Shown here one piece after another: positions 17,987 through 30,500 of a stretch of DNA of 44,836 nucleotides. The notes beneath the pieces are model-generated. The model was not told the origin of the DNA and ran no database searches. It saw nothing but the letters and a program-made list of their open reading frames with translations. Every line of letters begins with the position of its first letter. The first letter of the stretch is position 1. Source of the stretch: Terriglobia bacterium (GTDB lineage: Bacteria; Acidobacteriota; Terriglobia; Terriglobales; Acidobacteriaceae); assembly GCA_020073015.1 (NCBI GenBank), contig JAIQFZ010000073.1, positions 1 through 44,836 of the forward strand, written 5' to 3'. The position numbers were made by a program, and so were the translations under genes.

Positions 17987-18775
17987 GTGGAGATTTTAGT
18001 TTGCGCAAGAAGGGTGCCTGACACTTCGGAAAACGAGATCGAACTCAACAGCGCGGGAAATGACATCGAGCGCGATGAGTTGGTCTATTCCATCAATGAA
18101 CCGGACAACTACGCGGTCGAAGAAGCCCTGCAGATCGTCGCTCGGGTCGGAGGCAACGTCACGGTAGTTACAGTGGGCGGCGAAGACGACGAGGAAATCC
18201 TGCGCCGCGAAATGGCCATGGGCGTTCAGCATGGCGTGTTGATCTCAGACGAGGCATTCACTCGGTCGGACGGCCGGGGTCTCGCAACCATCCTGAAGGC
18301 TTATGTGCAGAAGGGTCGCTACGACTTGATCCTGACCGGCGTCCAGGCGGAGGACGGGGGGGCCCAGGTCGGCGGGATGGTGGCGGCGATGCTCGACTAT
18401 CCGTTCGCCTCGCTGGTGAATTCCATTGAAGTTCTGGACGGCAAGAAGCTGAAAGTCAGCCGGGAAATCGCAGGCGGCAACAAGGAGATGAATGAGATCG
18501 ATCTTCCCTGCGTGCTCTCCATCCAGACCGGCATCAATGAACCGCGTTATGTCGGAATGCGCGGCATCCGACAAGTGGCCTCGTTGCCGATTCCAACGTT
18601 CGACGCGTCCGAGTTGGGAGTTGACCCAGGTTCAGTTGGAGAATCGGCCGCGAAAGTGAAGCGGGTCGACTACTTTGTTCCGACTCTCGGTAAGGGAGCC
18701 GAGATGTTGCAGGGCAGCCGGGAAGAAAACGTCGACAAAGTCTTTGAGTTGGTGGCAGCCAAAGGAGGGTTGTAA
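17987..18775 (+). CDS. etfB: electron transfer flavoprotein beta subunit
   Basis: Binds AMP and, with EtfA, carries electrons from acyl-CoA dehydrogenases to the membrane oxidoreductase encoded just upstream. The N-terminal strand ILVCARRVPDT, the motif INEPDNYAVEEAL and the signature region with LTGVQAEDGGAQVGGMVA are all present; length is about 262 residues. The GTG at 17987 is preferred because TGGAGGTGA precedes it by 2-3 bases and the protein then begins MEILVC. A GTG 12 bases earlier lies inside that ribosome site. The stop is 2 bases before etfA. Group I (housekeeping, beta-oxidation) rather than the bifurcating kind is more likely given the EtfD-like partner, but this is inference. 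Confidence 0.95.
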   Translation: MEILVCARRVPDTSENEIELNSAGNDIERDELVYSINEPDNYAVEEALQIVARVGGNVTVVTVGGEDDEEILRREMAMGVQHGVLISDEAFTRSDGRGLATILKAYVQKGRYDLILTGVQAEDGGAQVGGMVAAMLDYPFASLVNSIEVLDGKKLKVSREIAGGNKEMNEIDLPCVLSIQTGINEPRYVGMRGIRQVASLPIPTFDASELGVDPGSVGESAAKVKRVDYFVPTLGKGAEMLQGSREENVDKVFELVAAKGGL

Positions 18776-18777
18776 CA

Positions 18778-19764
18778 ATGGCGCGAATTTTTGCTTACAT
18801 CGCACACAAAGGTGGCGTGCCTGACGACACTGCAACCCAACTGGCCGCCACGGCAAAACAAATCGATTCCGCTGCCTCACCCACGGCCATTCTCGCCGGT
18901 TGGGGCGCGGACCTCGATGCCGCGTGCAGTACCCTCCGTGCGTCCTACTCGGAAATTTGGAAGATCGCTAGCGAGGCTCTTGCCTATCCCAACGCCGAAC
19001 TGATCCGGCAAGCTCTGGTGAGTGTCCTGCCCAGCGGCAGCATTTTGCTCGTCGCCCATGAACATTTCGGAATCGATCTGGCGCCCGGGCTCTCCATCAA
19101 GATGAACTCGGCTTTTGTGTCCGACGTGTTGGCCATCGATGGAGTTGAGGGGGCCTCTCTCAAAGTGGTTCGCCAGGAATTCGGCGGACAAATGAGCACC
19201 CATGTTCATTGCGACATTTCCTCAGGCGCAGTGGTCACGGTGCGTCCCGGTGCATTCAAGCCCACGGAAAGCGCTGCTGTGGTCGGGCTCGTGGTCGACA
19301 AATCGTCCGAGGTTGGCGTTCTGTCAGCCGGTCGCCGGTATCTGGAGACGGTTGTTGCCGAGTCGGGCGCTGTCGATATCACCAAGTTCAACATTCTGGT
19401 TTCGGTCGGCCGCGGCATCCAGAAACCCGAGAACGTGGCCATCGCGCAGGAACTTGCCGACGCCATGGGTGCGGCCGTGAGTTGCTCACGACCGGTGGTC
19501 GACGCCAAGTGGATGGAAAAGTCCCGCCAGGTCGGCTCCTCCGGAAAAACCGTCAAGCCCAAAGTCTACCTGGCATGCGGCATCAGCGGCGCATTCCAGC
19601 ATCTGGCCGGTATCAAAGGCAACCCGTTCCTGATCGCCATCAACAAGAACCCCAAAGCCCCGATCTTCCAGGTGGCGGACATTGGGATTGTGGACGACAT
19701 CCTGGAGTTCCTCCCCGAATTGACTAACAGAGTCCGCGAAATGAAAACCGCAGTAGCAAAGTGA
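18778..19764 (+). CDS. etfA: electron transfer flavoprotein alpha subunit
   Basis: FAD-carrying half of ETF. The variable N-terminal domain (residues 1-185) is followed by the conserved C-terminal FAD domain: [62 protein letters not shown] (in pieces) and [21 protein letters not shown]. These include the Arg and the SGxxQH contact expected for FAD. It starts 2 bases after the etfB stop and ends 10 bases before the next acyl-CoA dehydrogenase, so the three genes are co-transcribed and the dehydrogenase is a natural electron donor. The length of 329 residues is normal. Confidence 0.95.
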   Translation: MARIFAYIAHKGGVPDDTATQLAATAKQIDSAASPTAILAGWGADLDAACSTLRASYSEIWKIASEALAYPNAELIRQALVSVLPSGSILLVAHEHFGIDLAPGLSIKMNSAFVSDVLAIDGVEGASLKVVRQEFGGQMSTHVHCDISSGAVVTVRPGAFKPTESAAVVGLVVDKSSEVGVLSAGRRYLETVVAESGAVDITKFNILVSVGRGIQKPENVAIAQELADAMGAAVSCSRPVVDAKWMEKSRQVGSSGKTVKPKVYLACGISGAFQHLAGIKGNPFLIAINKNPKAPIFQVADIGIVDDILEFLPELTNRVREMKTAVAK

Positions 19765-19774
19765 GGACCTGACC

Positions 19775-21451
19775 ATGATTGCAGCCAAGACCCTAAAGCT
19801 GAGTTTGAAGTCGCTGAAGGACTTCGCCAAGAAACGCTTGCCCGACGAGAAACTTATCGAGCTGGATGAAAAGGACGAATGCCCACTCGAAATCGTCCGG
19901 TATATGTGCAGCCCCGACCAGCTGGGCATTCAACTCCTGTTCATCCCGGAAGACTGTGGCGGTTTCGGCGGCGGCGCCTTCGACGTGTACCTGGTTTGCG
20001 AAGAGATGGCGCGCATCGACCTGGGAGTTGCCACGGCGGTGCTGGCCACATTTCTGGGCAGTGATCCGATCACGGTCGGTGCCACTCCAGAGCAAAAGAA
20101 ACTCTGGCTGAGCCGCATCGCGGATGAGGGATTGTTATTCGCCTACGGCGCAACCGAGCCGGAAGCGGGCAGCGATCTGGGAGCTCTCCGCACCACGGCG
20201 GACCGAGTCATGGAGGACGGCCGCGTCGTTGGCTACAAGATCAACGGCAACAAACAATGGATCAGCAACGGCGGAATCGCGGACGCTTACTCGGTCTTAG
20301 CCAACACTCCCAGCGGTCCGAGCTGGTTCATTGTGGAGAAGGGTGCGAAGGGTTTCAGCCACGACGAGCCTGAAGATAAACACGGCATCCGCCTCAGCAA
20401 CACTGCCGCTCTCGCGTTCAGCGACGTTTATGTGGACGCCGATCGGCTGGTCGGCGGTGTGGAAGGCCAGGGATTGAACCAGGCACAGGCCGTATTCGGC
20501 TACACGCGCCTGATGGTGGCGGCGTTTGGCCTCGGCGCCGGCTGGTCCGCTCTCGATCGAGCGATCCCATATTCCACCAAGCGCATCCAGGCGGGAGCAC
20601 CGCTCTCCGAGAAGCAGGGCTACACGCACAAGCTGATCGTGCCGCATGTAGCCCACTTGGAGGCCGCCCGCTCTTACATCGAAGAAACGGCCGAGCGCAT
20701 CGACGCCGGCAACGAAGGCAGCTTGAACACCGAAGGCGCCATCGCCAAGTACATGGCGACGGAGGCTGGCAACGCGGCCGCCGACGCCAGTATCCAGGCC
20801 CTCGGGGGCTATGGCTACACCCACGAATACATGGTGGAGAAGATCAGTCGCGACGTTCGCATCACGACCATTTACGAAGGCACCTCCGAAATCATGGAGA
20901 TGACCATCGGCCGCGACCGCTGGCAGCTCCACCTGAAGACGCGTGGCCAGTATTATCACGAGCAAGCACGCCAGTACGAAGCGCTGCATGCCCGCCATCC
21001 GAATGTGGGCGCTGACGTCGCAGCGCTGGCTCTGCACGGACTGGCGGAAGTGATGGAAAAAGCCCGTCTTGCCCGCCTGACCCGCTACCAACACATTCTC
21101 CTGCGCCTGGGCGAGTGGATCGCATACGCCGAGTGCGCGGGCAGCTTGTGCCGCCGCGCATCGCTCATGGCGGAGGGCAAGCTGAGTGAGAAAGCCAATC
21201 GGCGCTTCGATGCGACCGCACTGGCGGCCCTGAGCCGCATCTTCGCGCGCGAGGCTGCGCTCAAGGTTGCGGAAGAAGCTTTGCGCTGGATCATCGGAGC
21301 CGGAGGCGTAAGCGAGGCCGAGGTGCCAGCGTTTGAAGCAAGTTTAGGAGTGCCCGCCGTTCACCGCTCGCAGGCGGGTCTGATATCGGACATGGATTAC
21401 ATCGCAGATGTTCTGTACGGCCGCGCTAAGCGCACAGAACTAGCTGCCTAG
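19775..21451 (+). CDS. acyl-CoA dehydrogenase family protein (with C-terminal extension)
   Basis: Second acyl-CoA dehydrogenase of the locus. The beta-domain motif [15 protein letters not shown] (about 119-133), WISNGG (about 161-166), [16 protein letters not shown] (about 339-354) and the catalytic base E368 in TIYEGTSE are visible. The C-terminal 170 residues are helical and unlike the other dehydrogenase of the window. GAGG lies 9 bases before the ATG, and the gap to etfA is 10 bases, so it is the direct partner of EtfBA. It is followed after 78 bases by the megasynthase, so it might work on the megasynthase product (desaturation, or degradation of the released acyl-CoA). The substrate cannot be read from the sequence. 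Confidence 0.92.
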   Translation: MIAAKTLKLSLKSLKDFAKKRLPDEKLIELDEKDECPLEIVRYMCSPDQLGIQLLFIPEDCGGFGGGAFDVYLVCEEMARIDLGVATAVLATFLGSDPITVGATPEQKKLWLSRIADEGLLFAYGATEPEAGSDLGALRTTADRVMEDGRVVGYKINGNKQWISNGGIADAYSVLANTPSGPSWFIVEKGAKGFSHDEPEDKHGIRLSNTAALAFSDVYVDADRLVGGVEGQGLNQAQAVFGYTRLMVAAFGLGAGWSALDRAIPYSTKRIQAGAPLSEKQGYTHKLIVPHVAHLEAARSYIEETAERIDAGNEGSLNTEGAIAKYMATEAGNAAADASIQALGGYGYTHEYMVEKISRDVRITTIYEGTSEIMEMTIGRDRWQLHLKTRGQYYHEQARQYEALHARHPNVGADVAALALHGLAEVMEKARLARLTRYQHILLRLGEWIAYAECAGSLCRRASLMAEGKLSEKANRRFDATALAALSRIFAREAALKVAEEALRWIIGAGGVSEAEVPAFEASLGVPAVHRSQAGLISDMDYIADVLYGRAKRTELAA

Positions 21452-21474
21452 CCGTTCATAAAAGTAGTGCCGGC

Positions 21475-21499
21475 ATCCGGCTCTCTCCAGGGGCCGGAT
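21475..21499 (+). terminator. hairpin between acyl-CoA dehydrogenase and megasynthase genes
   Basis: ATCCGGC pairs with GCCGGAT (7 bp, 11-base loop), followed by ACCCCCTTTTC. This resembles a weak intrinsic terminator or attenuator 30 bases before the megasynthase start. It could lower read-through into the 15-kb megasynthase/carboxylase unit. Confidence 0.4.
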
Positions 21500-21529
21500 A
21501 CCCCCTTTTCATAAAGCAGGAGTGTCATC

Positions 21530-24500
21530 ATGGAAACCACCGCGCATCGAGCCATTGCGATCGTGGGTGCGGGAGCCGTGCTGCCCGATGCCCCGAATGT
21601 GGACGCCTTCTGGCAAAACATCAAGAACAGCCGTTACAGCATTACTGAGGTGGAGCCTGAGCGTTGGGACCCGGCGCTGTATTACGATCCCGATCACAGC
21701 GCGCCGGACAAGACTTATTCGAAGATCGGAGGTTGGGTCCGCGAATTTGTCTGGGATCCGATGAAGTGGCGCCTGCCGATTCCGCCGCGCGTGGTCGATG
21801 CCATGGACGGGGCGCAAAAATGGGCAATCGCGGCCACCCGGGAAGCCCTGGAAGACTACGGCTACCCGAAACGGCCACTGGACCTCGATCGCACCGCCGT
21901 GATCCTGGGCAATGCCATGGCCGGCGAGAAACATTACCTCACCGCGTTGCGCGTGAACTTCCCGGAATACGCCCGCGAGTTAGCGGGGAGCACGAGCTTC
22001 GCGGCGCTCCCGGAGTCGGTGCGGCGCGACATCACCCGCGAATTGCACGACCGCATTGGCAAGTGCTTGCCCCCGGTGACGGAAGACAGCATGCCCGGCG
22101 AATTGGCCAACTGCATCGCCGGCCGCATTGCCAACATCTACAACTTCCACGGCCCGAATTACATTTGCGACGCGGCGTGCGCCTCCGCGATGGCGGCCAT
22201 CAGTTCCGCGATCGAAGGACTCGTGGAAGGAGACTTTGACGCCGTGGTCACCGGCGGAATCGACCGCAACATGGGCGCCCAGACCTTCGTCAAGTTCTGC
22301 AAGATCGGCGCGCTTTCGGCGACCGGCAGCCGTCCGTATGCCGAAGGAGCCGATGGGTTCGTCATGGGCGAAGGCGCGGCCATTTTCTTGCTCAAGCGTC
22401 TGGCCGATGCCGAGCGCGACGGGGACAAGATTTACGCCGTGCTGCGCGGCATTGGCGGAGCGAGCGACGGCAAGGGCAAGGGCATCACTGCTCCCAATCC
22501 CATCGGTCCGAAGCTGGCAATCAAGCGTGGCTGGCAGAATGCCGGCCTGTCGCCCGCCACCGCGACGTTAATGGAAGGCCACGGCACATCGACTCGCGTA
22601 GGCGACCTCGTCGAACTGGAAAGCATGGTGGATCTACTTGGCGGTTTCCATCTCCCCTCCGCCTCCGTGGCGCTGGGCTCGGTCAAGTCCAACATCGGGC
22701 ATCTGAAAGGTGCTGCCGGTGCCGCCGGATTGCTGAAAACCACTCTCGCGCTGCGCGACAAAGTACTGCCGCCTAGCGTCAACTGCCAGCATCCCAATCC
22801 CGACATCGACTTTGCCCACTCGCCGCTTTACGTCAACACCGAACTGAAACCGTGGACGATCCCGCCCGATGGTGTGCGGCGGGCAGGTCTGAGCGCTTTC
22901 GGTTTTGGCGGCACCAACTTCCACGCCGTGCTCGAGGAATATATCCCGCACAGGTTGAACGGCAATGGCAAGCGAACAGTCGCAGTCGGCGACATACCAA
23001 CCGCCGTGATGAACGAGGCAAGCATGAACACGAAGGATGTTTCCCCCACGTCTGCATCTTCTAAGGCGCCGTTACGGGGCGCGCTGGTGATTGGCGCCAC
23101 GTCAGAGACCGCGCTGGCCGAGCGTCTGCGTGCGGCACAAAAGGCCGCCCAGACCGGGCACGCACCGGCACCGGCCGCCCCGGCGGAAGCGGATCTGCGC
23201 GCGCCCGAACGTCTGGCGATCGACTACGTCGACGCTGCCGACCTGGCGACCAAGTCAGCCAACGCGCTTAAAGCGCTGGCCGCCAACCAGCCCGCGATCT
23301 GGAAAGCGCTGCGCGCCCAAGGCATTTTCCGCGGACACGGTCCTGCGCCCAAGGTGGCGTTCCTCTACACCGGCCAGGGTTCGCAGTACGTGAACATGCT
23401 GAAGCCCATTCGTGCCGCCGAACCAATCGTAGCCGAAACCTTTGCCGAAGCCGACCGCATCATGACTCCTCTACTGGGCAAGCCGCTCACCGATTTCATC
23501 TACGTTGACCCGGACGACCCCAAGGCGGTCGCCAAGGCGGACGATGATCTGCGACAGACCGAGATCACGCAGCCAGCAGTATTGGCGATCGATATGGCGA
23601 TGACCCGGCTGTTAGCGGCCTACGGCATCACGCCTGATTTCACCATGGGGCACAGTCTGGGCGAATACGGCGCCCTGATTGCCTCGGGCGCGATTCCCTT
23701 CGCCGATGCTCTGGAAGCCGTCAGCGCCCGCGGACGCGGCATGACCCAGGTGGCAGTCAAGGACCAGGGCTTGATGGCCGCCGTCTTTGCGCCGCTGGAG
23801 GAAGTTGAGCGAACGCTGAAGACGATTGACGGGTACGTGGTCATCGCCAACGTCAACAGCGAGCATCAGGCAGTCATCGGCGGCGCCAGCCAGGCGGTCG
23901 CCCAAGCCATGGAGGTCTTCCAAAAAGCCGGCTTCGAGGTCACAGGTTTGCCGGTCAGCCATGCCTTCCACACCACGATTGTGGCTGGGGCGAGCGAACC
24001 GCTACGGGGAGCGCTCGCGCGCCTGCATCTGGAATCGCCGCGTGTGCCCATCGTGGCGAACGTGACCGGCGAGTTTTATCCCACGGGGTCCGACGTTGTG
24101 CCTCAGATGTTGGACCTTCTCGCGAAGCAGGTCGCCGCTCCCGTGCAATTTGTGAAGGGCTTGCGCACCCTCTACGACGCGGGCGCGCGTGTCTTTGTTG
24201 AAGTGGGCCCAAAGAAAGCGCTGCAGGGATTTGCCGAGGATGTGCTCGGCGTTCATGGCGATGTGGTTTCCTTTTTTACCAATCACCCGAAAACTGGTGA
24301 CATCGCATCGTTCAACCAGACGCTGTGCGGCCTCTACGCGGCGGGATTGGGCCGCGGAACGGCGGAAGCTGCGCGTGAGGTCTCGAGCGTGTCAGTGTCG
24401 ACAGTTGCCGCGCCGCTAGAAAGCCCGAAACCAATTTCCGTGACGCCGCCGATCGCCAGCGTCCCTGCTGCGGAGACACCCGCACCAAGCACCCCGAGCG

Positions 24501-27500
24501 CAAAGACTGCGCCGTCCAATCGCGACCACTTCCTTGAGCTCGGTCATTTGTTTGCGGACGTTCTCGAGCGCGGCTGGCAGATTACCCACGGCCAAGACCG
24601 CGTGCCAACCGAAGTTCCTGTAGTGATCACCGGCGCGGCCTTAGGTCTGCCCGGCACCGAGCGCATCTTCGACGATGGCAACATTGGCCGCATCCTCCGG
24701 GGCGATCAGTTCATCGATGCCATCCCCACTCGCTTCCGCCAAGCCATGCTCGACAAACACATCACGCGCCTGGTGAAGAGCGACAACGGAGGAAGCTTCG
24801 AGACCCTCCACGATCTGGCGGATGTCATCAAGCTGGCAGCCCGCGGAAATGCCTTCGATCTGGAAAAGGAATTCGGAGCGTCCGCGGATCGCGTGGGCGC
24901 CCTCGACCGCGTGACCCAACTGGCAATCGGAGCCGGCATCGACGCGCTGCGTGACGCCGGCATCCCGCTGGTCATGCGCTACAAGACCACCAGCAAAGGC
25001 ACACAACTGCCGGATCGCTGGGGATTGCCCGACGCGATGCGCGACGATACCGGAGTGATTTTTGGCTCGGCCTTCCCCGGCCTCGACTCATTCGCCGATG
25101 AGATGGCGCGCTACTACACCGACCGTGCCCGCCGCGACCAGCTAACCATGCTGGAAAGCGTGCGCGACCGGGTGGTCGAGAACGTTGGACATTCCATCCT
25201 GGCGCAAGAGATGGACCGCCGCATAAACGAGTTGCGCGGCACCATCGAGAAAGAACCGTATGTGTTCGAGCGGCGCTTCCTGCTCAGGGTCTTGTCGATG
25301 GGACATTCACAATTCGCCGAATTCATTGGCGCCCGCGGTCCCAACACGCAAATCAACTCCGCCTGCGCCAGCACCACCCAGGCCGTAGCGCTGGCAGAGG
25401 ACTGGATCCGAGCCGGGCGATGCAACCGCGTGATCGTGATCTCAGCCGACGACGTAACTTCCGACCACCTGCTCGATTGGATGGGCGCCGGCTTCCTCGC
25501 CAGCGGAGCGGCCGCCACCGACGAAAAGGTCGAGGAGGCCGCCATTCCCTTCGATCGCCGGCGGCACGGTTTGATTATCGGCATGGGCGCCGCGGCGCTT
25601 GTGGTCGAGAGCGCGGAAGCCGCCCGCGAACGCGGAATGGCGCTTGTGGTCGAGAGCGCGGAAGCCGCCCGCGAACGCGGAATCCAGCCGATCTGTGAAG
25701 TGTTGAGCTCGGTCACAGCCAACAGTGCTTTTCACGGCACCCGTCTTGATGTCCAGCACATCGGCCAGGTGATGGAAGATCTGATCACCCAGGCCGAAGC
25801 AAACTGCGGCATCTCGCGTCATCAGATCGCACCCCAGACAGTTTTCGTCTCCCACGAGACCTATACGCCCGCGCGCGGCGGCAGCGCTTCCGCCGAGATC
25901 CACGCGCTGCGCCGCGTCTTCGGCGACGTCGCCGACCGCATCGTGATCGCCAACACCAAGGGCTTCACCGGCCACGCCATGGGCACTGGAATTGAAGATG
26001 TGGTCGCGGTGAAGGCGCTCGAAACCGGCTGCGTGCCGCCCGTGGCCAACTTTAAGGAAATTGACCCTGAGCTGGGACAGTTGAACCTGTCCAAGGGCGG
26101 CGTCTATCCCGTCGAGTACGCGTTGCACCTGGGCGCCGGGTTCGGATCCCAGATCAGCATGACACTACTGCGTTCGGTAAGGGCGAAAGATGGAGTTCGT
26201 CCCAGCCCCAACAACCTTGGCTACGCCTATCGCATTGCCGATACGACTGCCTGGAACACCTGGCTGAGCCGGATGGCGGGCCGTCCAGCTGCCGACCTGG
26301 AAGTGGTGCACCACACGCTGCGCGTGCGCGATCAAGGACCGGCAGCGCGAGTCGCGGAAACTGCTTCCGCACTTCGCGCGGCAGCTGTGCCAGCGCCCGC
26401 TCCCCAGGCACCGCCACCCATGCCAGTGGTCGCCGCCAGGCTTCAAGAGGCGAAACCGGCCGCTGCCAAACCGGCGCCACCGCCGCTGAGTGTTAAGGCC
26501 GAACCTCGCGTGGAAGTGAAGGCTGCTGCACCCGCGGGCGACGCGGTGAAAGCGCGGGTACTAGCTCTGGTAGCCGAGAAAACCGGCTACCCGGTTGACA
26601 TGCTCGATCTGGATCTGGATCTCGAAGCCGACTTGGGCGTCGACACGGTCAAACAAGCGGAGGTATTCGCCACCATCCGTGAAGCATACGGCATCGCCCG
26701 TGACGACCAGATCAAGTTACGCGACTTTCCCACGCTGGCCCATGTGATCCGGTTTGTGCACGAACGGCGGCCGGACCTTGTTGCTGAAGCCACATCCTCG
26801 ATGCCCACGCAAGCAAAACAAGAAATCAAGGTCGCGACACCGCAACCCGCGGCGAAACCCGCGAACGACATCACCGGCAATGCGGTCAAGACCGTCGCGT
26901 CTCCCGCCCCGGCAGCGCCAAAGACAGCGGTAGAAATCAAACTCGCGGTACCTGCACCGGCACTCGCCGTTGTGGCTCCGCAAGACGGCGCTGGCGATGG
27001 CGTGAAGGAACGCATCCTGGCCTTGGTCGTGGAGAAGACTGGTTACCCGAAAGACATGTTGGATCTGGACCTGGACCTGGAAGCAGACCTCGGTGTCGAC
27101 ACGGTCAAACAGGCGGAGATGTTTGCGGCGATCCGCGAGATCTACAACATCCCGCGCGACGAAAATCGCAAACTCCGCGACTATCCCACACTCGCGCACG
27201 TCATTCGGTTCGTGTACGAGAAGCGTCCCGACCTGGCAGGCGTCGCGGCCCCGGCAACGTCAAAGGCAGCGGCGGAGATCAATCCAACGGTAGCTGCACC
27301 CGCTGCCCCGGCAACCTCCGTTGTCGCTCCGCAAGACGGCGCTGGCGATGCCGTGAAGGATCGCATCCTGGCCTTGGTCGTCGAGAAGACCGGCTATCCG
27401 AAAGACATGCTGGATCTGGATCTGGACCTGGAAGCAGACCTCGGTGTCGATACGGTCAAACAGGCGGAGATGTTCGCGGACATCCGCGAGATTTACAACA

Positions 27501-30500
27501 TTCCGCGCGACGAGAACCGCAAGCTCCGTGACTACCCCACTCTGGCTCACGTCATCCGCTTCGTGTACGAGAAGCGCCCTGACTTGGCGGCCGATGCTCC
27601 AACCCCGGCAGCACCAAAGCCAGCGGTTGAGATCAAGCCCGCAGAACCGGCGCCTGCTGCACCGGCGGTCACCGTTGCTGTTCCGCAAGACGGTGCTGGC
27701 GATGCAGTGAAGGAGCGCATCCTGGCCTTGGTCGTCGAGAAGACCGGGTACCCGAAAGACATGCTGGACCTCGATCTGGACCTGGAAGCAGATTTGGGCG
27801 TCGACACCGTGAAACAAGCCGAAATGTTTGCGGCCATCCGCGAGATCTATAACATCCCGCGCGACGAAAATCGCAAGCTCCGCGACTACCCCACGCTGGC
27901 CCACGTCATTCGCTTCGTATTTGAGAAGCGTCCGGATTTGGCCGGCGCGGCTCCGGCTCCTGCCCCGCCGACGCCAAGAGCAGCGGAGGAGAGCAAGCCT
28001 ACCGCCCCCAGGGCGGCGCAAGGGCCCACGCCCGAATCTGTTAAGGAGAAAGTGCTGGAGATGGTGGCCCAAAAGACGGGCTATCCCAAAGAAATGCTGG
28101 ACTTGGATCTCGACCTCGAAGCGGACCTTGGGATCGACACGGTCAAACAGGCAGAAATGTTTGCGGCGGTGCGCGCAGCATACAACATTCCGCGCGATGA
28201 GAATCTGAAGCTCCGCGATTTTCCGACGCTCGCCAGCGTCATTCAATTTGCGGTCGACCGGTCGGCTCTAGCAGCTTCTCCCGTTTCTCCCGCAGCGACT
28301 GAGAAGCAAGCAGCGACCCCAGCCGCATCTTCACCCAAGACCGCGCCCCCGGTCGCACGCGTGCGCCCGGCCCTCGCCAGTCTGGACGCAGCAAATAGCA
28401 TTCCACGGCGTGTGCCGGTAGCGACGTTGCGCCCGGCGCTCAACCTGTGTAAACCGACAGGCGTCGTGCTCGAACGCGGCCGCAGGGTGGTAATCATGCC
28501 GGACAAAGGCGGCGTCGGAGAAGCTCTGGCGCAACGCCTGAAAGAGACCGGAGTAGAAGTTCTGCGCATCGAGGACGCGCCGGAGTCAGAAGCGCTGGCC
28601 GCTCGCCTCAAGAACTGGATGGCCGCCGGCCCGGTGCACGGCGTTTACTGGCTGCCCGCGCTCGATGATGAGGGGAACCTCCGCAATCTGGACCTCAATA
28701 CCTGGCATGAAGCCGTGCGCGTGCGCGTCAAACTGCTCTACACCACCATGCGCGCTCTCTATGAGCAAGTCGAGCAGCCGGGCACCTTCCTCGTCTCGGC
28801 CACTCGGCTTGGAGGTCAGCACGGTTACGATGACGCCGGAGCGGTCGCGCCCTTGGGCGGCGCAGTCGTTGGCTTCACCAAAACGTATAAGCGGGAGCGG
28901 ATGGAAGCTTTCGTCAAAGCGGTCGATTTCGATCCGAAGCGCGAGGCAGCAGAAGTCGCCGAAGTCCTCATCGAGGAAACGCTGCGCGATCCCGGTGCCA
29001 TTGAAATCGGCTACAAGGCGGGACAGCGCTGGACGGTTGGGTTGCAGGAACAGCCCGCTGCCGACGGCAAGCCCGGTTTGACGCTGGACGAGAACACCGT
29101 CTTTGTGATCACGGGCGCGGCGGGAAGCATAGTGTCGGCGATCACGGCCGATCTGGCCGCTGCATCCGGCGGCACGTTCTACCTGCTAGATCTGGTGCCC
29201 GACCCCGATCCAGACAATCCTGACCTGACGCGCTTCGTGAGTGACAAAGAAAGCCTCAAGCGTGATCTGTTCGCGCGCATCCAGGCGCGCGGCGAGCGAG
29301 CCACGCCCGCGCTGGTTGAAAAGGAATTGGCGGCCCTGGAGCGGGCGCAGGCTGCCCTTAGCGCGATCGACGCCGTCCGCGCGGCAGGGGGAACTCCGCG
29401 CTATTTCAGCGTCAACCTTGCAGACGCGGAGGGTGTAGCCAAGGTCATCAACCAGGTACGCAAGCAGAGCGGACGCATCGACGTGCTGCTGCACGCCGCT
29501 GGTATCGAACGCAGCCACCCTCTACCCAATAAGGATCCACGGGAATTCGACCTGGTCTTCGATGTCAAGAGCGACGGCTTCTTCAATCTGCTGCACGCCA
29601 TCGGCGACATGCCTCTCAAGGCGACGGTGGGGTTCAGTTCCATCGCCGCCCGCTTCGGCAACGCCGGCCAGACGGATTACAGTTCCGCCAACGATCTGCT
29701 GTGCAAGATCACGTCGAGCTTCCGCACCACCCGGCCGGCTACTCGCGGTATCGCCATTGATTGGACGGCTTGGGGAGGCATCGGCATGGCCACACGCGGT
29801 TCTATCCCGAAAATGATGGAACTGGCCGGCATCGACATGTTGCCGCCCGAAGCCGGCATTCCTCTGATTCGCCGCGAACTCACCACAGGCGGGACCCGCG
29901 GCGAAATCGTCATCGGGCAGCGTCTCGGCGTTCTGCTCAATGAATGGGACGCGACCGGTGGACTGGATACAACCGCCGACAAGAATCGCTTGGCCGCGCA
30001 AGGACCGCTGATCGGGAAGGTCGCATCGTTCGGCCTCTACAGCGGCTTGACGATCAAGAGCACGCCGGATCCGGCCATTCAAGGGTTCTTGCACGATCAC
30101 CAAATCGATGGCACACCGGTGCTACCGGGCGTGATGGGCGTCGAGGCATTTGCCGAAACTGCCCAATGCATGCTTCCCGGCTGGCATATCGAAGCGGTCG
30201 AAGAAGTGAATTTCCTGGCGCCGTTCAAGTTCTACCGCAGCGAGCCGCGCCCGATAACAGTCGAGGCTCAAATTCATCCGCAGGGCGACGCCGTGGTGGC
30301 AGGTTGCCGATTGATCGGCCGCCGGACACTCCCGAATCAAACCGAGCCGCAAGTGACCACGCATTTCACCGCTCATGTGCGGCTAACCAAACAGCCCCCG
30401 AAGGTGGTGAAAGTGCCGGCACTCGGCACTCCAGTAGGACATATCGTTGACGCCGCCGATATCTACCGCCTCTACTTCCACGGGCCCGCGTACCAGGTCC

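Noticed and set aside
24610-26180. Second KS as an inactive chain-length factor
   Set aside because: Cys and both His residues are present (C1279, H1442, H1482), so it cannot be called inactive from sequence.
27260-28246. Minus-strand open frame (328 codons) with internal repeats opposite the carrier domains
   Set aside because: The repeats are simply the antisense of the duplicated carrier domains; no independent coding signal.
26535-28255. Tandem repeats as a CRISPR-like array
   Set aside because: The periodicity is that of coding carrier domains, in frame and too long (about 350 bases) for CRISPR units.
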